Positions 1-7,023 of a DNA stretch of 64,000 nt are shown piece after piece (within the stretch, counting starts at the first letter, position 1; each line of letters begins with the position of its first letter). Location: positions 62,001 to 126,000 of IMG/VR virus record IMGVR_UViG_3300027608_000014; one strand, 5' to 3'. Below the pieces are notes generated by a model, which had not been told where the DNA came from, did not search any database, and was given only the letters and a program-made list of their open reading frames with translations. This DNA comes from a virus. The position numbers were made by a program, and so were the translations under genes.

Positions 1-246
1 GAGGAAGGAACCGTAAAGGCTACAAGCAAAACTTACGACACCAACGATGCGACTCTATATCTCTATATTGCCTTCAGGGCCGCACTCGGAACTGGGACGT
101 TTACTCTAAACGGCGCGGCCGTTTCGGGTGGAATGACACTGGCAGTTACGTCTGTGACCAATGCCAATGGATACGCTGCCTCTTACAACGTCTATCGAAC
201 AACCGTGACCAAGACCGGATCGGCATTAGTCTTAGCTGTAACATGA
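1..246 (+). CDS. C-terminal fragment of a probable structural protein
   Basis: An open frame runs from the first base to a TGA at 244-246, giving 81 residues of a protein that starts outside the window. The visible part is rich in Thr, Ala, Val and Gly (for example TGTFTLNGAAVSGG), the composition of beta-rich phage virion or tail proteins. Its stop overlaps the start of the next gene (ATGA), so the two are translationally coupled. The structural role is inferred from composition only. Confidence 0.6.
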   Translation, partial: EEGTVKATSKTYDTNDATLYLYIAFRAALGTGTFTLNGAAVSGGMTLAVTSVTNANGYAASYNVYRTTVTKTGSALVLAVT

Positions 247-548
247 TACTAGATCAAAACAAAGTTAGACGGCTGCTGCAGAATGCTGCATTGAGCGTGA
301 CGATGCCAGAACTGTCTCTGTTTGTCGATCAAGCTAAGGCCGTCAAGTCTATGGTTCTCACTGGAGGTTGTCGTCCATGCCAGGAGAACGCAAAGATGAT
401 GCCGATCGTTACAAGGGCACAGGACTTCATCTCCAGACTTTCTCCTGAAAGGATTTCAGTATTGAAGTCAATCCTTGGAGTAAGGGACAGGCTATTTTCG
501 TACTCTCCTGGGAAACATGGCAAGCCGGGACTGGTCGAATTGAAATAG
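243..548 (+). CDS. Small CxxC-containing protein, unknown function
   Basis: A 101-residue protein starting inside the stop of the preceding gene (ATGA). It has one GGCRPCQ motif at about residues 41-47, a CxxC pair that could bind metal or be redox-active, then a helical segment and a basic Gly/Lys-rich tail. No family recognised. Placement after a probable virion gene suggests a structural-module accessory, but that is inference. Confidence 0.6.
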   Translation: MILDQNKVRRLLQNAALSVTMPELSLFVDQAKAVKSMVLTGGCRPCQENAKMMPIVTRAQDFISRLSPERISVLKSILGVRDRLFSYSPGKHGKPGLVELK

Positions 549-613
549 CTAAAAAAAAGCAATTTTGTTGATGACAGCCTAATCTATCTCCGATACTATC
601 TACGCACATATAT

Positions 614-1294
614 ATGAAGAAACTCATCCTATCCCTTTTCACCCTAACTGCACTTTCCTTCTCTGCCCTCGGCGGTCAGAACGAGAAGTTCACGGGTACC
701 ACCCAAATCCAAGCGGGCACTCTGACGCTCAAGCCAGGAACGACCCTCACTCTTTCCAATACAGCTTCAGCTCCGCAGCTCGATCGAGCGTTCTATCTTG
801 GCGAACCAGCAACGTCGCTAACTATTGTTACTGCCACAGCGATTACCGCTGCTGGCACAACCTATACCGTCGCTAACCAGCCCGACGTTCCTCGTTTGCT
901 TCAGACGGTAAGAGCTCTGACGAGTACTGCCGATACGGGTGTGATTTCAGTAACTATCGTTGGAACCGACACAACTGGCGCTGCTCTTACTGAAACAATT
1001 CTAGTGGCTACTGGTGCAACAACCACCCTTGGAACGAAAGCGTTTAAAACCGTAACGAGCGTTACTCAAGTGGGAACCAACACAGCTGTTGCTGGAGCCG
1101 ATACCGTAGCCGTTACCTGTCAGGGTGTTTATGGACTTCCAGTTATTCCAGTTGAAAACCAGACGTTTGCGATCACGACTTCCGGCAGTACTCTCGCCGC
1201 TTCTGCTGTCGTAACAAATGCCAGCGTTGCCCTTTGCACAGTTGCAGTGGCCTCCAATGGTGGTGCTAAGCTCTGGGTCCACATCGCCCGCTAA
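614..1294 (+). CDS. Secreted repetitive Thr/Ala-rich protein
   Basis: A 226-residue protein with a classical signal peptide: KK, a hydrophobic core of about 14 residues, and a small-residue stretch ending near Gly21. The mature part is almost entirely short Thr/Val/Ala/Gly beta-like segments. This composition fits an exported or virion-surface protein. A signal peptide on a phage protein is unusual and suggests export to the host envelope or surface. A strong terminator follows directly. Function unknown. Confidence 0.75.
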   Translation: MKKLILSLFTLTALSFSALGGQNEKFTGTTQIQAGTLTLKPGTTLTLSNTASAPQLDRAFYLGEPATSLTIVTATAITAAGTTYTVANQPDVPRLLQTVRALTSTADTGVISVTIVGTDTTGAALTETILVATGATTTLGTKAFKTVTSVTQVGTNTAVAGADTVAVTCQGVYGLPVIPVENQTFAITTSGSTLAASAVVTNASVALCTVAVASNGGAKLWVHIAR

Positions 1295-1314
1295 GTAGTT
1301 TCCCCTCACAATCT

Positions 1315-1341
1315 ACCCGACCAGAAATGGTCGGGTTTTTT
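1315..1341 (+). terminator. Intrinsic terminator after the secreted protein gene
   Basis: CCCGACCA (1316-1323), loop GAAA, TGGTCGGG (1328-1335), then six T residues. A perfect 8-bp GC-rich stem, extended by an A-T pair, with a U-tract: a textbook rho-independent terminator. Confidence 0.92.
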
Positions 1342-1401
1342 GTTGTCGTGATGCAAAGAAGGTCCTTGCGTCGAATCGATTTCTTCGTATTCTTATGCCA
1401 C

Positions 1402-1866
1402 ATGAGAAAACCACTAACCGAAGAACAGAAAGCCAAAAATCGCATATATCGAATGGCCTACTATGAGAAAAATAAAGACCTTGAATTGGCCAGGGCAAAA
1501 GAGTACCAATCAAAAAATCGTGAGAAGCTCAATGATTACTACCGAGAGTATCATGCCAAGGATCGAGAGAAGAACAATGAGTATCATAGGCAATATCGAA
1601 AGGACAATCCTGATAAGATTGCCAGGATTGAGTTTGAGTCCAAAGCTAGAAATCCTCTGAAAGAATGGGCCAAGGATCAGTGCCAGAAGGCCGTTCGTCA
1701 GGGGCTCTTAAGTAGGCCAGATAAGTGCGATAGGTGTCCCACTGCATGCGTACCAGATGGACATCATGAAGATTACAGCAGGCCGTTGGATGTAGTGTGG
1801 CTGTGTCACACTTGTCACGCAGTTGCCGATCGATCTAGGAGGGCTAAGGAGAAAGCCACAAGGTAA
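1402..1866 (+). CDS. HNH-like zinc-binding protein
   Basis: A 154-residue protein. Residues 1-100 are a highly charged Tyr/Lys/Arg/Glu-rich helix (YREYHAK, EYHRQYRKDN repeats). The C-terminus carries CDRCP, HHEDYSRPLDVVWLC and CHTCH, the Cys/His pattern common in small phage HNH-type or homing-endonuclease-like proteins. I chose ATG 1402 because the longer frame would start inside the preceding terminator. Whether it is an active nuclease is uncertain: HH and a downst ream CxxCH are present, but a full HNH catalytic set is not obvious. Confidence 0.65.
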   Translation: MRKPLTEEQKAKNRIYRMAYYEKNKDLELARAKEYQSKNREKLNDYYREYHAKDREKNNEYHRQYRKDNPDKIARIEFESKARNPLKEWAKDQCQKAVRQGLLSRPDKCDRCPTACVPDGHHEDYSRPLDVVWLCHTCHAVADRSRRAKEKATR

Positions 1867-2249
1867 AGATACAAGAGGTCGGAAATGATAGAATATGGGA
1901 CATAATACTTTGTATAGCATATATCTATCAGATACATGTTATACAAAAGGCCTTAGGGCCCAACACATGTCGCAAGACAAAAGTCTTCATCGAGCTGAAC
2001 GTCGAATCAGCGAGTACCTTCTTCGCGGCTAAGCGATGATTTCTTTTCTCACCAACATACATCCGTAAGAAGCGGAAGTGTTGGCGTCGTTCCACTCACC
2101 TTTTTTTGTCGTTAGTGCGACGTTAAACATCCCGGTGCTTGGGCACTGTTAGCTGGGTTCAATTCCTAGCGAGGTCACTAAGCCCAAGGCGTTCAATCGA
2201 AAGATTGGGAATGATCCAAACAAACACAGCCCCACAAGGGGAGGCGACG
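1867..2249 (+). other. Gene-poor gap with a tRNA T-arm-like segment
   Basis: No convincing gene; one 21-codon frame starts at 1967. A T-arm-like hairpin at 2152-2170 has a TTCAATT loop and is followed by GAGGTCAC, but no matching acceptor or D-arm is found next to it. GTCG-TTAGTG-CGAC at 2108-2121 followed by GTTAAACA is repeated almost exactly at 2522-2543. CTTGGGC (about 2138-2144) can pair with GCCCAAG downstream of the T-arm. Possibly tRNA debris or an unrecognised structured RNA. Confidence 0.35.
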
Positions 2250-2495
2250 ATGGCCGACTCCATCGTTAGGTCAGAACGTGACCTATTCGAAGAAACCCTC
2301 ACTGCAGCCCTCAAGGGCCTGCGCCTCGGCAAGATGGCAAAGGTTCAGGTAATCGAGCTCCCCGAGGAGTTTGCCCTCGTAATTGACCGGAAGCACCTGC
2401 TCCGGTATCGGGGGGTGGGCCCAAAGGCCGTCGCGGAGTTTGTGGAAAACCTGAGCGAGAGATTGGATGGGTGCAAGGTGTTCTTCTCCACCTGA
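2250..2495 (+). CDS. Small protein of unknown function
   Basis: An 81-residue protein. ATG 2250 is preceded by AGGGGAGG at a good distance, one of the few strong Shine-Dalgarno sites here, so I chose it over upstream starts at 2139 and 2210. Acidic N-terminus, then an alpha/beta C-terminal part (KVQVIELPEEFALVID). The gene is flanked by two near-identical 22-nt sequences and two T-arm-like hairpins, suggesting an inserted segment. Function not recognised. Confidence 0.6.
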   Translation: MADSIVRSERDLFEETLTAALKGLRLGKMAKVQVIELPEEFALVIDRKHLLRYRGVGPKAVAEFVENLSERLDGCKVFFST

Positions 2496-2583
2496 CACCA
2501 ACTGAAGGTTCGATCCCTTCCGTCGTTCGTGCGACGTTAAACAGCATACTAGGCACGAAGCGTCCACTCACTCGAGTGGGGAT
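2496..2583 (+). other. T-arm-like hairpin, repeated motif and start-proximal hairpin
   Basis: GAAGG-TTCGATC-CCTTC (2504-2520) is a perfect T-arm-like hairpin. It is followed directly by CGTCG-TTCGTG-CGACG (2521-2536), so the sequence where an acceptor 3' strand would lie folds back on itself. 2522-2543 repeats 2108-2129 with one mismatch. CCACTC-ACTC-GAGTGG (2563-2578) ends six bases before the next start codon and could mask its ribosome-binding region. Confidence 0.4.
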
Positions 2584-3630
2584 ATGATCAAAATTATCAC
2601 AGAGACGCAGGCCCTCTTAATGGTCTGCACTCCCGAAGACCGGATTAAAGGTCTTGTCGTAGTTCACAGCGGCGTGTTCCACGCCGACGATGTGTTCTTC
2701 GTCGCCTTCCTCACGCTGGTCAGTCCCAGCATTCAGATCGTCCGGACTCGCAAGAGCGAGATCATTGAGGCGGCGGAGATCGTGGGCGATGTTGGTGGCA
2801 TCTGCGCCATCAATCAAAACCGCTACGACCACCACCAGAAGGGTGGGGCCGGTGCGCGCCTGAACGGAGTGCCCTTTGCGAGCTTCGGCTTGATCTGGTC
2901 GCACACAGGCTGGACGCTGGACCTGATCGGCACCGTGCTCAGGGGCGGCGGTCAGTACAGCGCCATCGCTCGGATAGTCGACGAGTCGCTGGTCCAGGCG
3001 ATCGACGCGTCGGACTGCGGCTTCACGTCGGCCGCCAGCGACCCTTTCGCGGATGCCACTCCGCGCTACTCGCTGAGTATGGCCATCAGCGCGTTCAATC
3101 CGGACTGGTCGGAGGACGACCAGGACTTCGACGCCGCCTTCGCCAGGGCCGTCGAATTCGCACAGATGATTCTCCGTCGAGAGATCATCAGCGCGGCGGG
3201 GCAGGTCGAAGCGACGTTGGTGGTCAAGCAGGCAATCACCGAGCAGACGGACGAGCCGGAGATCTTGATCCTCAATCGGTTCTGCCCTTGGCAGAATACG
3301 GTCCTGCGATGCGCCGACGTGGTGAAGTTCGTTGTCTTCCCTTCGGAGACTGGCGACTGGCGCGTGCAGGCAGTGCCCGTCTACTCTGGCTCGTACGAGA
3401 CCAGGATGTCCCTTCCGGCAACCTGGGCAGGCCTCCGCACGGCGAAACTCGCAGCGGCGGTTCGCGCCAGTGGCGGATCGATCGGGGACGACGAGGCGGC
3501 GTTCTGCCACGACAAGCTCTTCATCGGTGGGGCGACCACCTTTGAAGGAGCCATGCAGATGGCTCGCGCCGCCCTGCCAAAGGTTGCTGAGGTCAGCATC
3601 GATCTCACGGATCTCCGTGAGCGGGCCTAG
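2584..3630 (+). CDS. MYG1-family (UPF0160) DHH-like metal-dependent hydrolase
   Basis: A 348-residue protein with the MYG1/UPF0160 signature: HSGVFHADDVFF at about 28-39, IVRTR at about 52-56, DVGG near 69, YDHHQKGG near 82 and NGVPFASFGLIW near 94. The His/Asp motifs would bind metal as in DHH phosphoesterases; MYG1 proteins are described as 3'-5' exonucleases. Length matches the family. The gene is clearly GC-richer than most of the window, as are the next two, which suggests a separately acquired block. Confidence 0.85.
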   Translation: MIKIITETQALLMVCTPEDRIKGLVVVHSGVFHADDVFFVAFLTLVSPSIQIVRTRKSEIIEAAEIVGDVGGICAINQNRYDHHQKGGAGARLNGVPFASFGLIWSHTGWTLDLIGTVLRGGGQYSAIARIVDESLVQAIDASDCGFTSAASDPFADATPRYSLSMAISAFNPDWSEDDQDFDAAFARAVEFAQMILRREIISAAGQVEATLVVKQAITEQTDEPEILILNRFCPWQNTVLRCADVVKFVVFPSETGDWRVQAVPVYSGSYETRMSLPATWAGLRTAKLAAAVRASGGSIGDDEAAFCHDKLFIGGATTFEGAMQMARAALPKVAEVSIDLTDLRERA

Positions 3631-3649
3631 CAAGCCCGTGCAGTTATCT

Positions 3650-3675
3650 CCCGCCCCGAAAGGGGCGGGACACTT
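3650..3675 (+). terminator. GC-rich hairpin after the MYG1-like gene
   Basis: CCCGCCCC (3650-3657), loop GAAA, GGGGCGGG (3662-3669), followed by ACACTTT. A perfect 8-bp stem with a stable tetraloop but a poor T-tract; likely a terminator or mRNA-end stabiliser. Confidence 0.7.
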
Positions 3676-3738
3676 TCCGGGTTATCCATGAACCCAGTAA
3701 TAAAATGGAAGTTGCCGAAAGGCATAGAAAGGCACACC

Positions 3739-4311
3739 ATGACGTGTACCTCGTATATCCGGGTTAAGGGCCCCGTGAAAGCCCTCAAAGTCTGCAACTG
3801 GTGCGGCCCAGATGCAGAAGACCCGCAGCCGCAGCAGTTGTTCCTCGTGGCGGGGGAACAGGATTCGTTTGGGACAGAATGGCACGAGGTGTGCCAGGCC
3901 TGCATCGACGCTGGCAACGTCGCCTCCGAGACGGCGCTCGAGGTCCGAATCGCCAAGATGGTGGAGAAGCTCGGCAGTGAGCAGTCCGATACGGACTTCT
4001 ACGTCGCGGCGCTGGGCAGCCGCGACACGGTGGACGAGTGCGCCATCGTTCGGGGAGCGACGAACGCAGCCCATATGTTTGTCCGCTGGGAGGACATCGC
4101 CGCCAACAAGGGCGACTACCTCTACTCAGAGGCGCTCCGCATCGCCACTGACGACGACCGGAGCACCGTCGTCAGGTTCCGGAAGGACCGGGACGAGGAG
4201 GAGCGGCGGTACTGGGCCAAGCAGGATGAGCTGGAGGAGCTGGGGGAGCTGGAGGATCGAGATGCTCAGGATGAGCAGGATGAGCAGGATGAGGAAAGGG
4301 AGGAAGCATGA
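3739..4311 (+). CDS. Zinc-ribbon protein with acidic tail
   Basis: 190 residues from ATG 3739, preceded by AGAAAGG at suitable spacing; an in-frame ATG at 3688 is possible but has no ribosome-binding site. CNWC and CQAC pairs in the N-terminal third form a likely zinc site. The last 35 residues are almost all Glu, Asp, Gln and Arg in short repeats (DEQDEQDEE). GC-rich like its neighbours. Its stop overlaps the next start (ATGA). Function unknown. Confidence 0.65.
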   Translation: MTCTSYIRVKGPVKALKVCNWCGPDAEDPQPQQLFLVAGEQDSFGTEWHEVCQACIDAGNVASETALEVRIAKMVEKLGSEQSDTDFYVAALGSRDTVDECAIVRGATNAAHMFVRWEDIAANKGDYLYSEALRIATDDDRSTVVRFRKDRDEEERRYWAKQDELEELGELEDRDAQDEQDEQDEEREEA

Positions 4312-4559
4312 GCGCCTCCTACGCAACAGAGGACCTCCGCAAGCTCCTCGTCGCGATCCTCCGCAAGGAGCCGCGACAAGCCAAGATCGCCCTTATGGCG
4401 GTGACCCTCACAGGGGACACCCTCACCATAAAGGGCCAACTGGAAGACTGGATCCACTCCAGCCTCCAGGCCCTCAGCCAGAAGCGAGCTCCACGCCCGC
4501 CCTCGACTGAGCTCAAGAGGATCGCGAAAGCGCTCCTCGACCACCACTTCCCTGGTTAA
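4308..4559 (+). CDS. Small protein of unknown function
   Basis: An 83-residue protein coupled to the preceding gene by an ATGA overlap, with GGGAGG upstream of its ATG. Mostly helical, basic in the second half, ending LLDHHFPG. No family recognised. It is the last gene of the GC-rich block and is followed by a long hairpin element. Confidence 0.65.
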   Translation: MSASYATEDLRKLLVAILRKEPRQAKIALMAVTLTGDTLTIKGQLEDWIHSSLQALSQKRAPRPPSTELKRIAKALLDHHFPG

Positions 4560-4574
4560 TAATGGGAAGGTTCG

Positions 4575-4656
4575 GGTCTGCCTTCGGGTGGTCGCCGTTG
4601 TTAGTGATTTATCCTTACGGATACTTCCTACAACGCGACCACACCGAAGGCAGACC
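4575..4656 (+). ncRNA. Long-hairpin element, copy 1
   Basis: GGTCTGCCTTCGG (4575-4587) pairs perfectly with CCGAAGGCAGACC (4644-4656). Inside this, TGGTCGC pairs with GCGACCA and GTTGT with ACAAC, and the tip is TATCC-TTAC-GGATA. The result is a nearly continuous hairpin of more than 30 bp. It resembles a second element at 5591-5645, with shared blocks TTCGGGTGGT, GTTGTTAGT and a trailing GGCGTGT. AT-rich hairpin ATACC...GGTAT follows near 4680. The rest of 4657-4777 shows no gene. Confidence 0.6.
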
Positions 4657-4777
4657 AGGAGACATGGCGTGTTGGTTTCATATACCCTTTTTTAGGTATC
4701 AAAGACTTTCGGCACCTTGAGTGTCACGCAGTAGGCCCTCCCTTGGCCTAACCATATGGGATTAGAAAAACGTTACC

Positions 4778-5149
4778 ATGAAAATCATGAACGTCAGTGC
4801 AGTGTTGGTTGCGGTTGTAGGTCTCATGCTTGGTGCATGCGATAAAGACGGTGCGATTAGTACCTCGATTAAGAAAGAGGAGGTCCGACACAAGGAGGCA
4901 ACCTCCGCTGAGAAAGCGCGGCACCTCAAAGAGGTCAGGGACATTAAAAACGCTGAGGCGTGGCAGAGCCTGAAGCAGAAGATGGAAGCTGCCAAGGCCA
5001 CCGTTGCCGCTGATGGCGAGAGCCTGAAACAGAAGATGGAAGCGGCCAAGGCCACCGCCGCCGCTGAGGGCGAGAGCCTGAAACAGAAGATGGAAGCGGC
5101 CAAGGCCAAGGCCTCGCGCTGGAGCTTCACCCCCAGTGCCAACCCGTAA
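4778..5149 (+). CDS. Lipoprotein with tandem 20-residue repeats
   Basis: A 123-residue protein with a lipoprotein signal peptide: hydrophobic core, then LMLGAC lipobox with Cys at about residue 21, so it is probably lipid-anchored in the host envelope. The C-terminal half contains three near-perfect copies of a 20-residue helical repeat (SLKQKMEAAKA motif), reflected in repeated DNA. Rich in Lys, Glu and Ala, likely coiled coil. Possible role in superinfection exclusion or lysis, but this is a guess. Confidence 0.75.
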   Translation: MKIMNVSAVLVAVVGLMLGACDKDGAISTSIKKEEVRHKEATSAEKARHLKEVRDIKNAEAWQSLKQKMEAAKATVAADGESLKQKMEAAKATAAAEGESLKQKMEAAKAKASRWSFTPSANP

Positions 5150-5151
5150 AT

Positions 5152-5313
5152 ATGGACGCCTCACCAAATAACAAGAAGGTCAACCGGATGACGGCCGAAG
5201 CTCTTCGGATCGCTCTCTCCGTCGCCAGTGAAACTGGCAACATCGACGAGAGAGGTCGCCCCATGTCGGCTAACGCTCGCCATCTAATGGCAGCGCTGGC
5301 GGCGAAGAGCTAA
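5152..5313 (+). CDS. 53-residue small protein
   Basis: ATG 5152 lies 2 nt after the lipoprotein stop and the frame runs to TAA 5311-5313. The product is soluble, mixed alpha, with TAEALRIALSVA and ARHLMAALAAKS helices. Close spacing and consistent codon use support a real gene co-transcribed with the lipoprotein. Function unknown. Confidence 0.55.
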   Translation: MDASPNNKKVNRMTAEALRIALSVASETGNIDERGRPMSANARHLMAALAAKS

Positions 5314-5362
5314 GAGGCTCTCCAACAAATATCCAGTGGGCCGGTGCGCCCACTGCACTTTC

Positions 5363-5421
5363 CGTGTAGAGCGCAGCCCTTTTAAGGCTGAGGTTGCTGG
5401 TTCAAATCCAGTCCTACGCGA
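5363..5421 (+). tRNA. tRNA-Lys(UUU)-like gene with no visible D-arm
   Basis: Anticodon arm CAGCC-CTTTTAA-GGCTG (5374-5390) with anticodon TTT; variable AGGTT; T-arm GCTGG-TTCAAAT-CCAGT (5396-5412). CTACGCG (5414-5420) pairs over 7 positions (one G-T) with CGTGTAG at 5363-5369. Only four bases separate that strand from the anticodon stem, so the D-arm is absent in this fold. No CCA is encoded. The alternative is a 5'-truncated pseudo-tRNA in which GTAGAGCG is a D-arm remnant. A hairpin AGTGGGC...GCCCACT lies just upstream (about 5335-5354). Confidence 0.5.
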
Positions 5422-5424
5422 CTA

Positions 5425-5690
5425 TTTATGCAACAGCAAATGTTGTTGCTTCTGGGACTTGGCCCAGAAGTACCGTCCCTGAAACGCAAAGTGCAACCCT
5501 GCGAGCGGATGCGCTCTCTGTTTCAGGAGATGAGGAATGCGGCTGCGAAAGCCTGAGGATCTACTGGGCATGGGAGCCCAGCCCTTTCGGGTGGTTGCGT
5601 TGTTAGTAACTTGTCGCAAGACATTTAACTACACAACGCAATCACTTGGAGGTAGACCGGCAATGAGGCGTGTATACTTACAGATTCCTT
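5425..5690 (+). ncRNA. Cluster of hairpins including long-hairpin element, copy 2
   Basis: No convincing gene. In order: GCAACA...TGTTGTTGC, TTCTGGG-ACTTGG-CCCAGAA, CCTGAAAC...GTTTCAGG, TGGGCATGGGAGCCCA, and a long hairpin GTGGTTGCGTTGT (5591-5603) paired with ACAACGCAATCAC (5633-5645). The tip TGTC-GCAA-GACA has a GNRA tetraloop. The last part parallels the 4575-4656 element. Order and density of stems point to a structured non-coding RNA. Confidence 0.5.
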
Positions 5691-5765
5691 TTCTTTACAG
5701 GTCAGCAACCTTTCCCCCAAAACCATCAGAAATCTAGAATCTCAAATTCTTCTGATTACTAATTT

Positions 5766-5842
5766 GCAGCCATAGCTCAGTCGGATAGAGCAGAAAACTT
5801 CTAATTTTCAGGTCGTTGGTTCGATCCCAACTGGCTGCACCA
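5766..5842 (+). tRNA. tRNA-Arg(UCU)
   Basis: Complete cloverleaf: acceptor GCAGCCA/TGGCTGC, T8A9, D-arm GCTC-AGTCGGATA-GAGC, anticodon arm GAAAA-CTTCTAA-TTTTC with anticodon TCT, T-arm GTTGG-TTCGATC-CCAAC, discriminator A and encoded CCA. It reads AGA codons, which are frequent in the genes of this window. Confidence 0.96.
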
Positions 5843-5869
5843 TTCTCTCAGTTCAGAGTTACGCCCTGA

Positions 5870-6181
5870 ATGAAGCCCTCTCCGCAAGGGGCCATAAATC
5901 GTGAGATATCGCCTAAGCCCGATACTCCACGTCACTTTCGTCACTTAACGGTGACCCAAACAAAACAACAACCAAAACAACCAGTGCAACTAAAACAAAA
6001 ACAAGAAGTAAAAAGTAAGCAATGTAGCCCCTCAAAGAAGAGGCTTGTGGACGACTTCCAAACCGACAAGAATTCTATGAGCAAGATGGAGCTGGTCATT
6101 TCAATGACCGCCTTCTGCATGGTAACTGGACCCGTCTATTTTGTGATCTGGTACCTCAAGCATTTTTCATTCATTGAATAA
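5870..6181 (+). CDS. Small single-membrane-span protein (start uncertain)
   Basis: The frame gives up to 103 residues. The C-terminal 34 residues contain one clear membrane span with MELVISMTAF at its start. The upstream part is Gln/Lys/Pro-rich and its DNA is a CAAAACAA-type leader like those before other genes here, so translation may really begin at the internal ATG 6077. Possible membrane peptide (lysis or exclusion), unproven. Confidence 0.4.
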   Translation: MKPSPQGAINREISPKPDTPRHFRHLTVTQTKQQPKQPVQLKQKQEVKSKQCSPSKKRLVDDFQTDKNSMSKMELVISMTAFCMVTGPVYFVIWYLKHFSFIE

Positions 6182-6225
6182 AGCAAATAACAGAACCAAA
6201 CAAACAACATAGGAGACTGCATAAC

Positions 6226-6567
6226 ATGTCAGAAACCAATGAAGGGTTAAAGGCGCTATCACTTTTGACCATGACGCTAAAGCCAGAAGCGACAGCGCCT
6301 AAGCCAGAAGCGACAGCGCCTAAGCCCAAGGCAAAACCCAAGGCAAAACCCAAGGCAAAACCCAAGGCAAAACCCAAGGCAAAACCCAAGGCAAAACCCA
6401 AGGCAAAACTGCCAAAGCGTAAGCTGAAGTTTAGGCCCAGGACGCTTACGGGGCGGTTGATTCGCCCAGTAAGGCGAGCCCTTTACTGGGCCCGCGAGTG
6501 CTGTAAAGCACTCGTAGCAGGATTACGCGGCAAAAAGTATCCGAAGAATCGGATGGAACTGCCGTAG
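6226..6567 (+). CDS. Basic KPKA-repeat protein, probably nucleic-acid binding
   Basis: A 113-residue protein; ATG is preceded by AGGAGA. Residues about 20-33 hold two PEATAPK repeats, 34-61 seven copies of KPKA, and the remainder is Arg/Lys-rich. This is the composition of histone H1-like and phage DNA-condensing proteins, so a DNA- or RNA-binding role is likely. The repeat DNA is almost perfectly tandem, suggesting recent slippage. Confidence 0.75.
   Translation: MSETNEGLKALSLLTMTLKPEATAPKPEATAPKPKAKPKAKPKAKPKAKPKAKPKAKPKAKLPKRKLKFRPRTLTGRLIRPVRRALYWARECCKALVAGLRGKKYPKNRMELP
6280..6408 (+). repeat. Coding tandem repeats: 21 nt x2, then 12 nt x7
   Basis: The 21-nt unit beginning AAGCCAGAAGCG occurs at 6280-6300 and 6301-6321 without change. 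From about 6325 a 12-nt unit CCCAAGGCAAAA repeats seven times. Both are in frame with the basic protein gene and likely vary in copy number. Confidence 0.9.
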
Positions 6568-6598
6568 GCTTAGTGTCAGGAGGAGCTTTTTCGTTTAT

Positions 6599-6629
6599 GG
6601 CCACGGCTAGCTGGTAGCTAGCCGTGGTC
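6599..6629 (+). terminator. 14-bp hairpin downstream of the basic protein gene
   Basis: GGCCACGGCTAGCT (6599-6612), loop GGT, AGCTAGCCGTGGTC (6616-6629), with one G-T pair. No strong T-tract follows, so it may be an mRNA-end stabiliser, processing site or bidirectional terminator. Confidence 0.65.
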
Positions 6630-6648
6630 ATTGTCTTGCAATAATCAG

Positions 6649-6987
6649 ATGAATAAATACCCATGGGATTGTCTAGAATGCGTATATCTAGGACACCATA
6701 ACGGCGCAGACCTCTATGCCTGCCCCGGAAACAATAATAATCCAACAGTTACAGCGGTCTTCAGTACAGAGGTCGGTGACTACGTGCATAGCCCAGTCAA
6801 GAGGATCGACTCCTCAGGCATTCTCACTGTAGCCCTATCCTACGCTCGCCAGCAGGGGTACTTGGATAGCAGTGATAGGTCCACTGACCGCCTCGCCCCA
6901 TTGAACGATTTTGAAATTTTAGAAGCTAAGTATCCAGTGCCAGTTATCGGTGACGTTCCGGATTTGAATCCGGTAATCACCAACTAA
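6649..6987 (+). CDS. Hypothetical protein
   Basis: 112 residues from ATG 6649; an upstream in-frame TTG lies inside the hairpin and is rejected. Alpha/beta composition with Cys residues near the N-terminus and a central beta-rich part. No family recognised. Followed by three copies of a 9-nt leader repeat. Confidence 0.6.
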   Translation: MNKYPWDCLECVYLGHHNGADLYACPGNNNNPTVTAVFSTEVGDYVHSPVKRIDSSGILTVALSYARQQGYLDSSDRSTDRLAPLNDFEILEAKYPVPVIGDVPDLNPVITN

Positions 6988-7012
6988 GACAACCAAGACA
7001 ACCAAGACAACC
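6986..7012 (+). repeat. AAGACAACC x3 leader repeat
   Basis: Three perfect tandem copies of AAGACAACC plus a partial fourth lie between a stop codon and the next ATG (7024). Similar CAA-rich unstructured leaders precede genes at 9535 and 10879. Probably an unstructured translation enhancer replacing a Shine-Dalgarno site. Confidence 0.7.
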
Positions 7013-7023
7013 AACCTAATCAA

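Noticed and set aside
2617-3633. Long minus-strand frame opposite the MYG1-like gene
   Set aside because: It is a GC-rich shadow frame; the plus-strand protein has clear family motifs.
5314-5372. Complete tRNA-Lys with a long D-loop insertion
   Set aside because: A GCTC at about 5317 could start a D-stem, but no acceptor strand complementary to CTACGCG precedes it.
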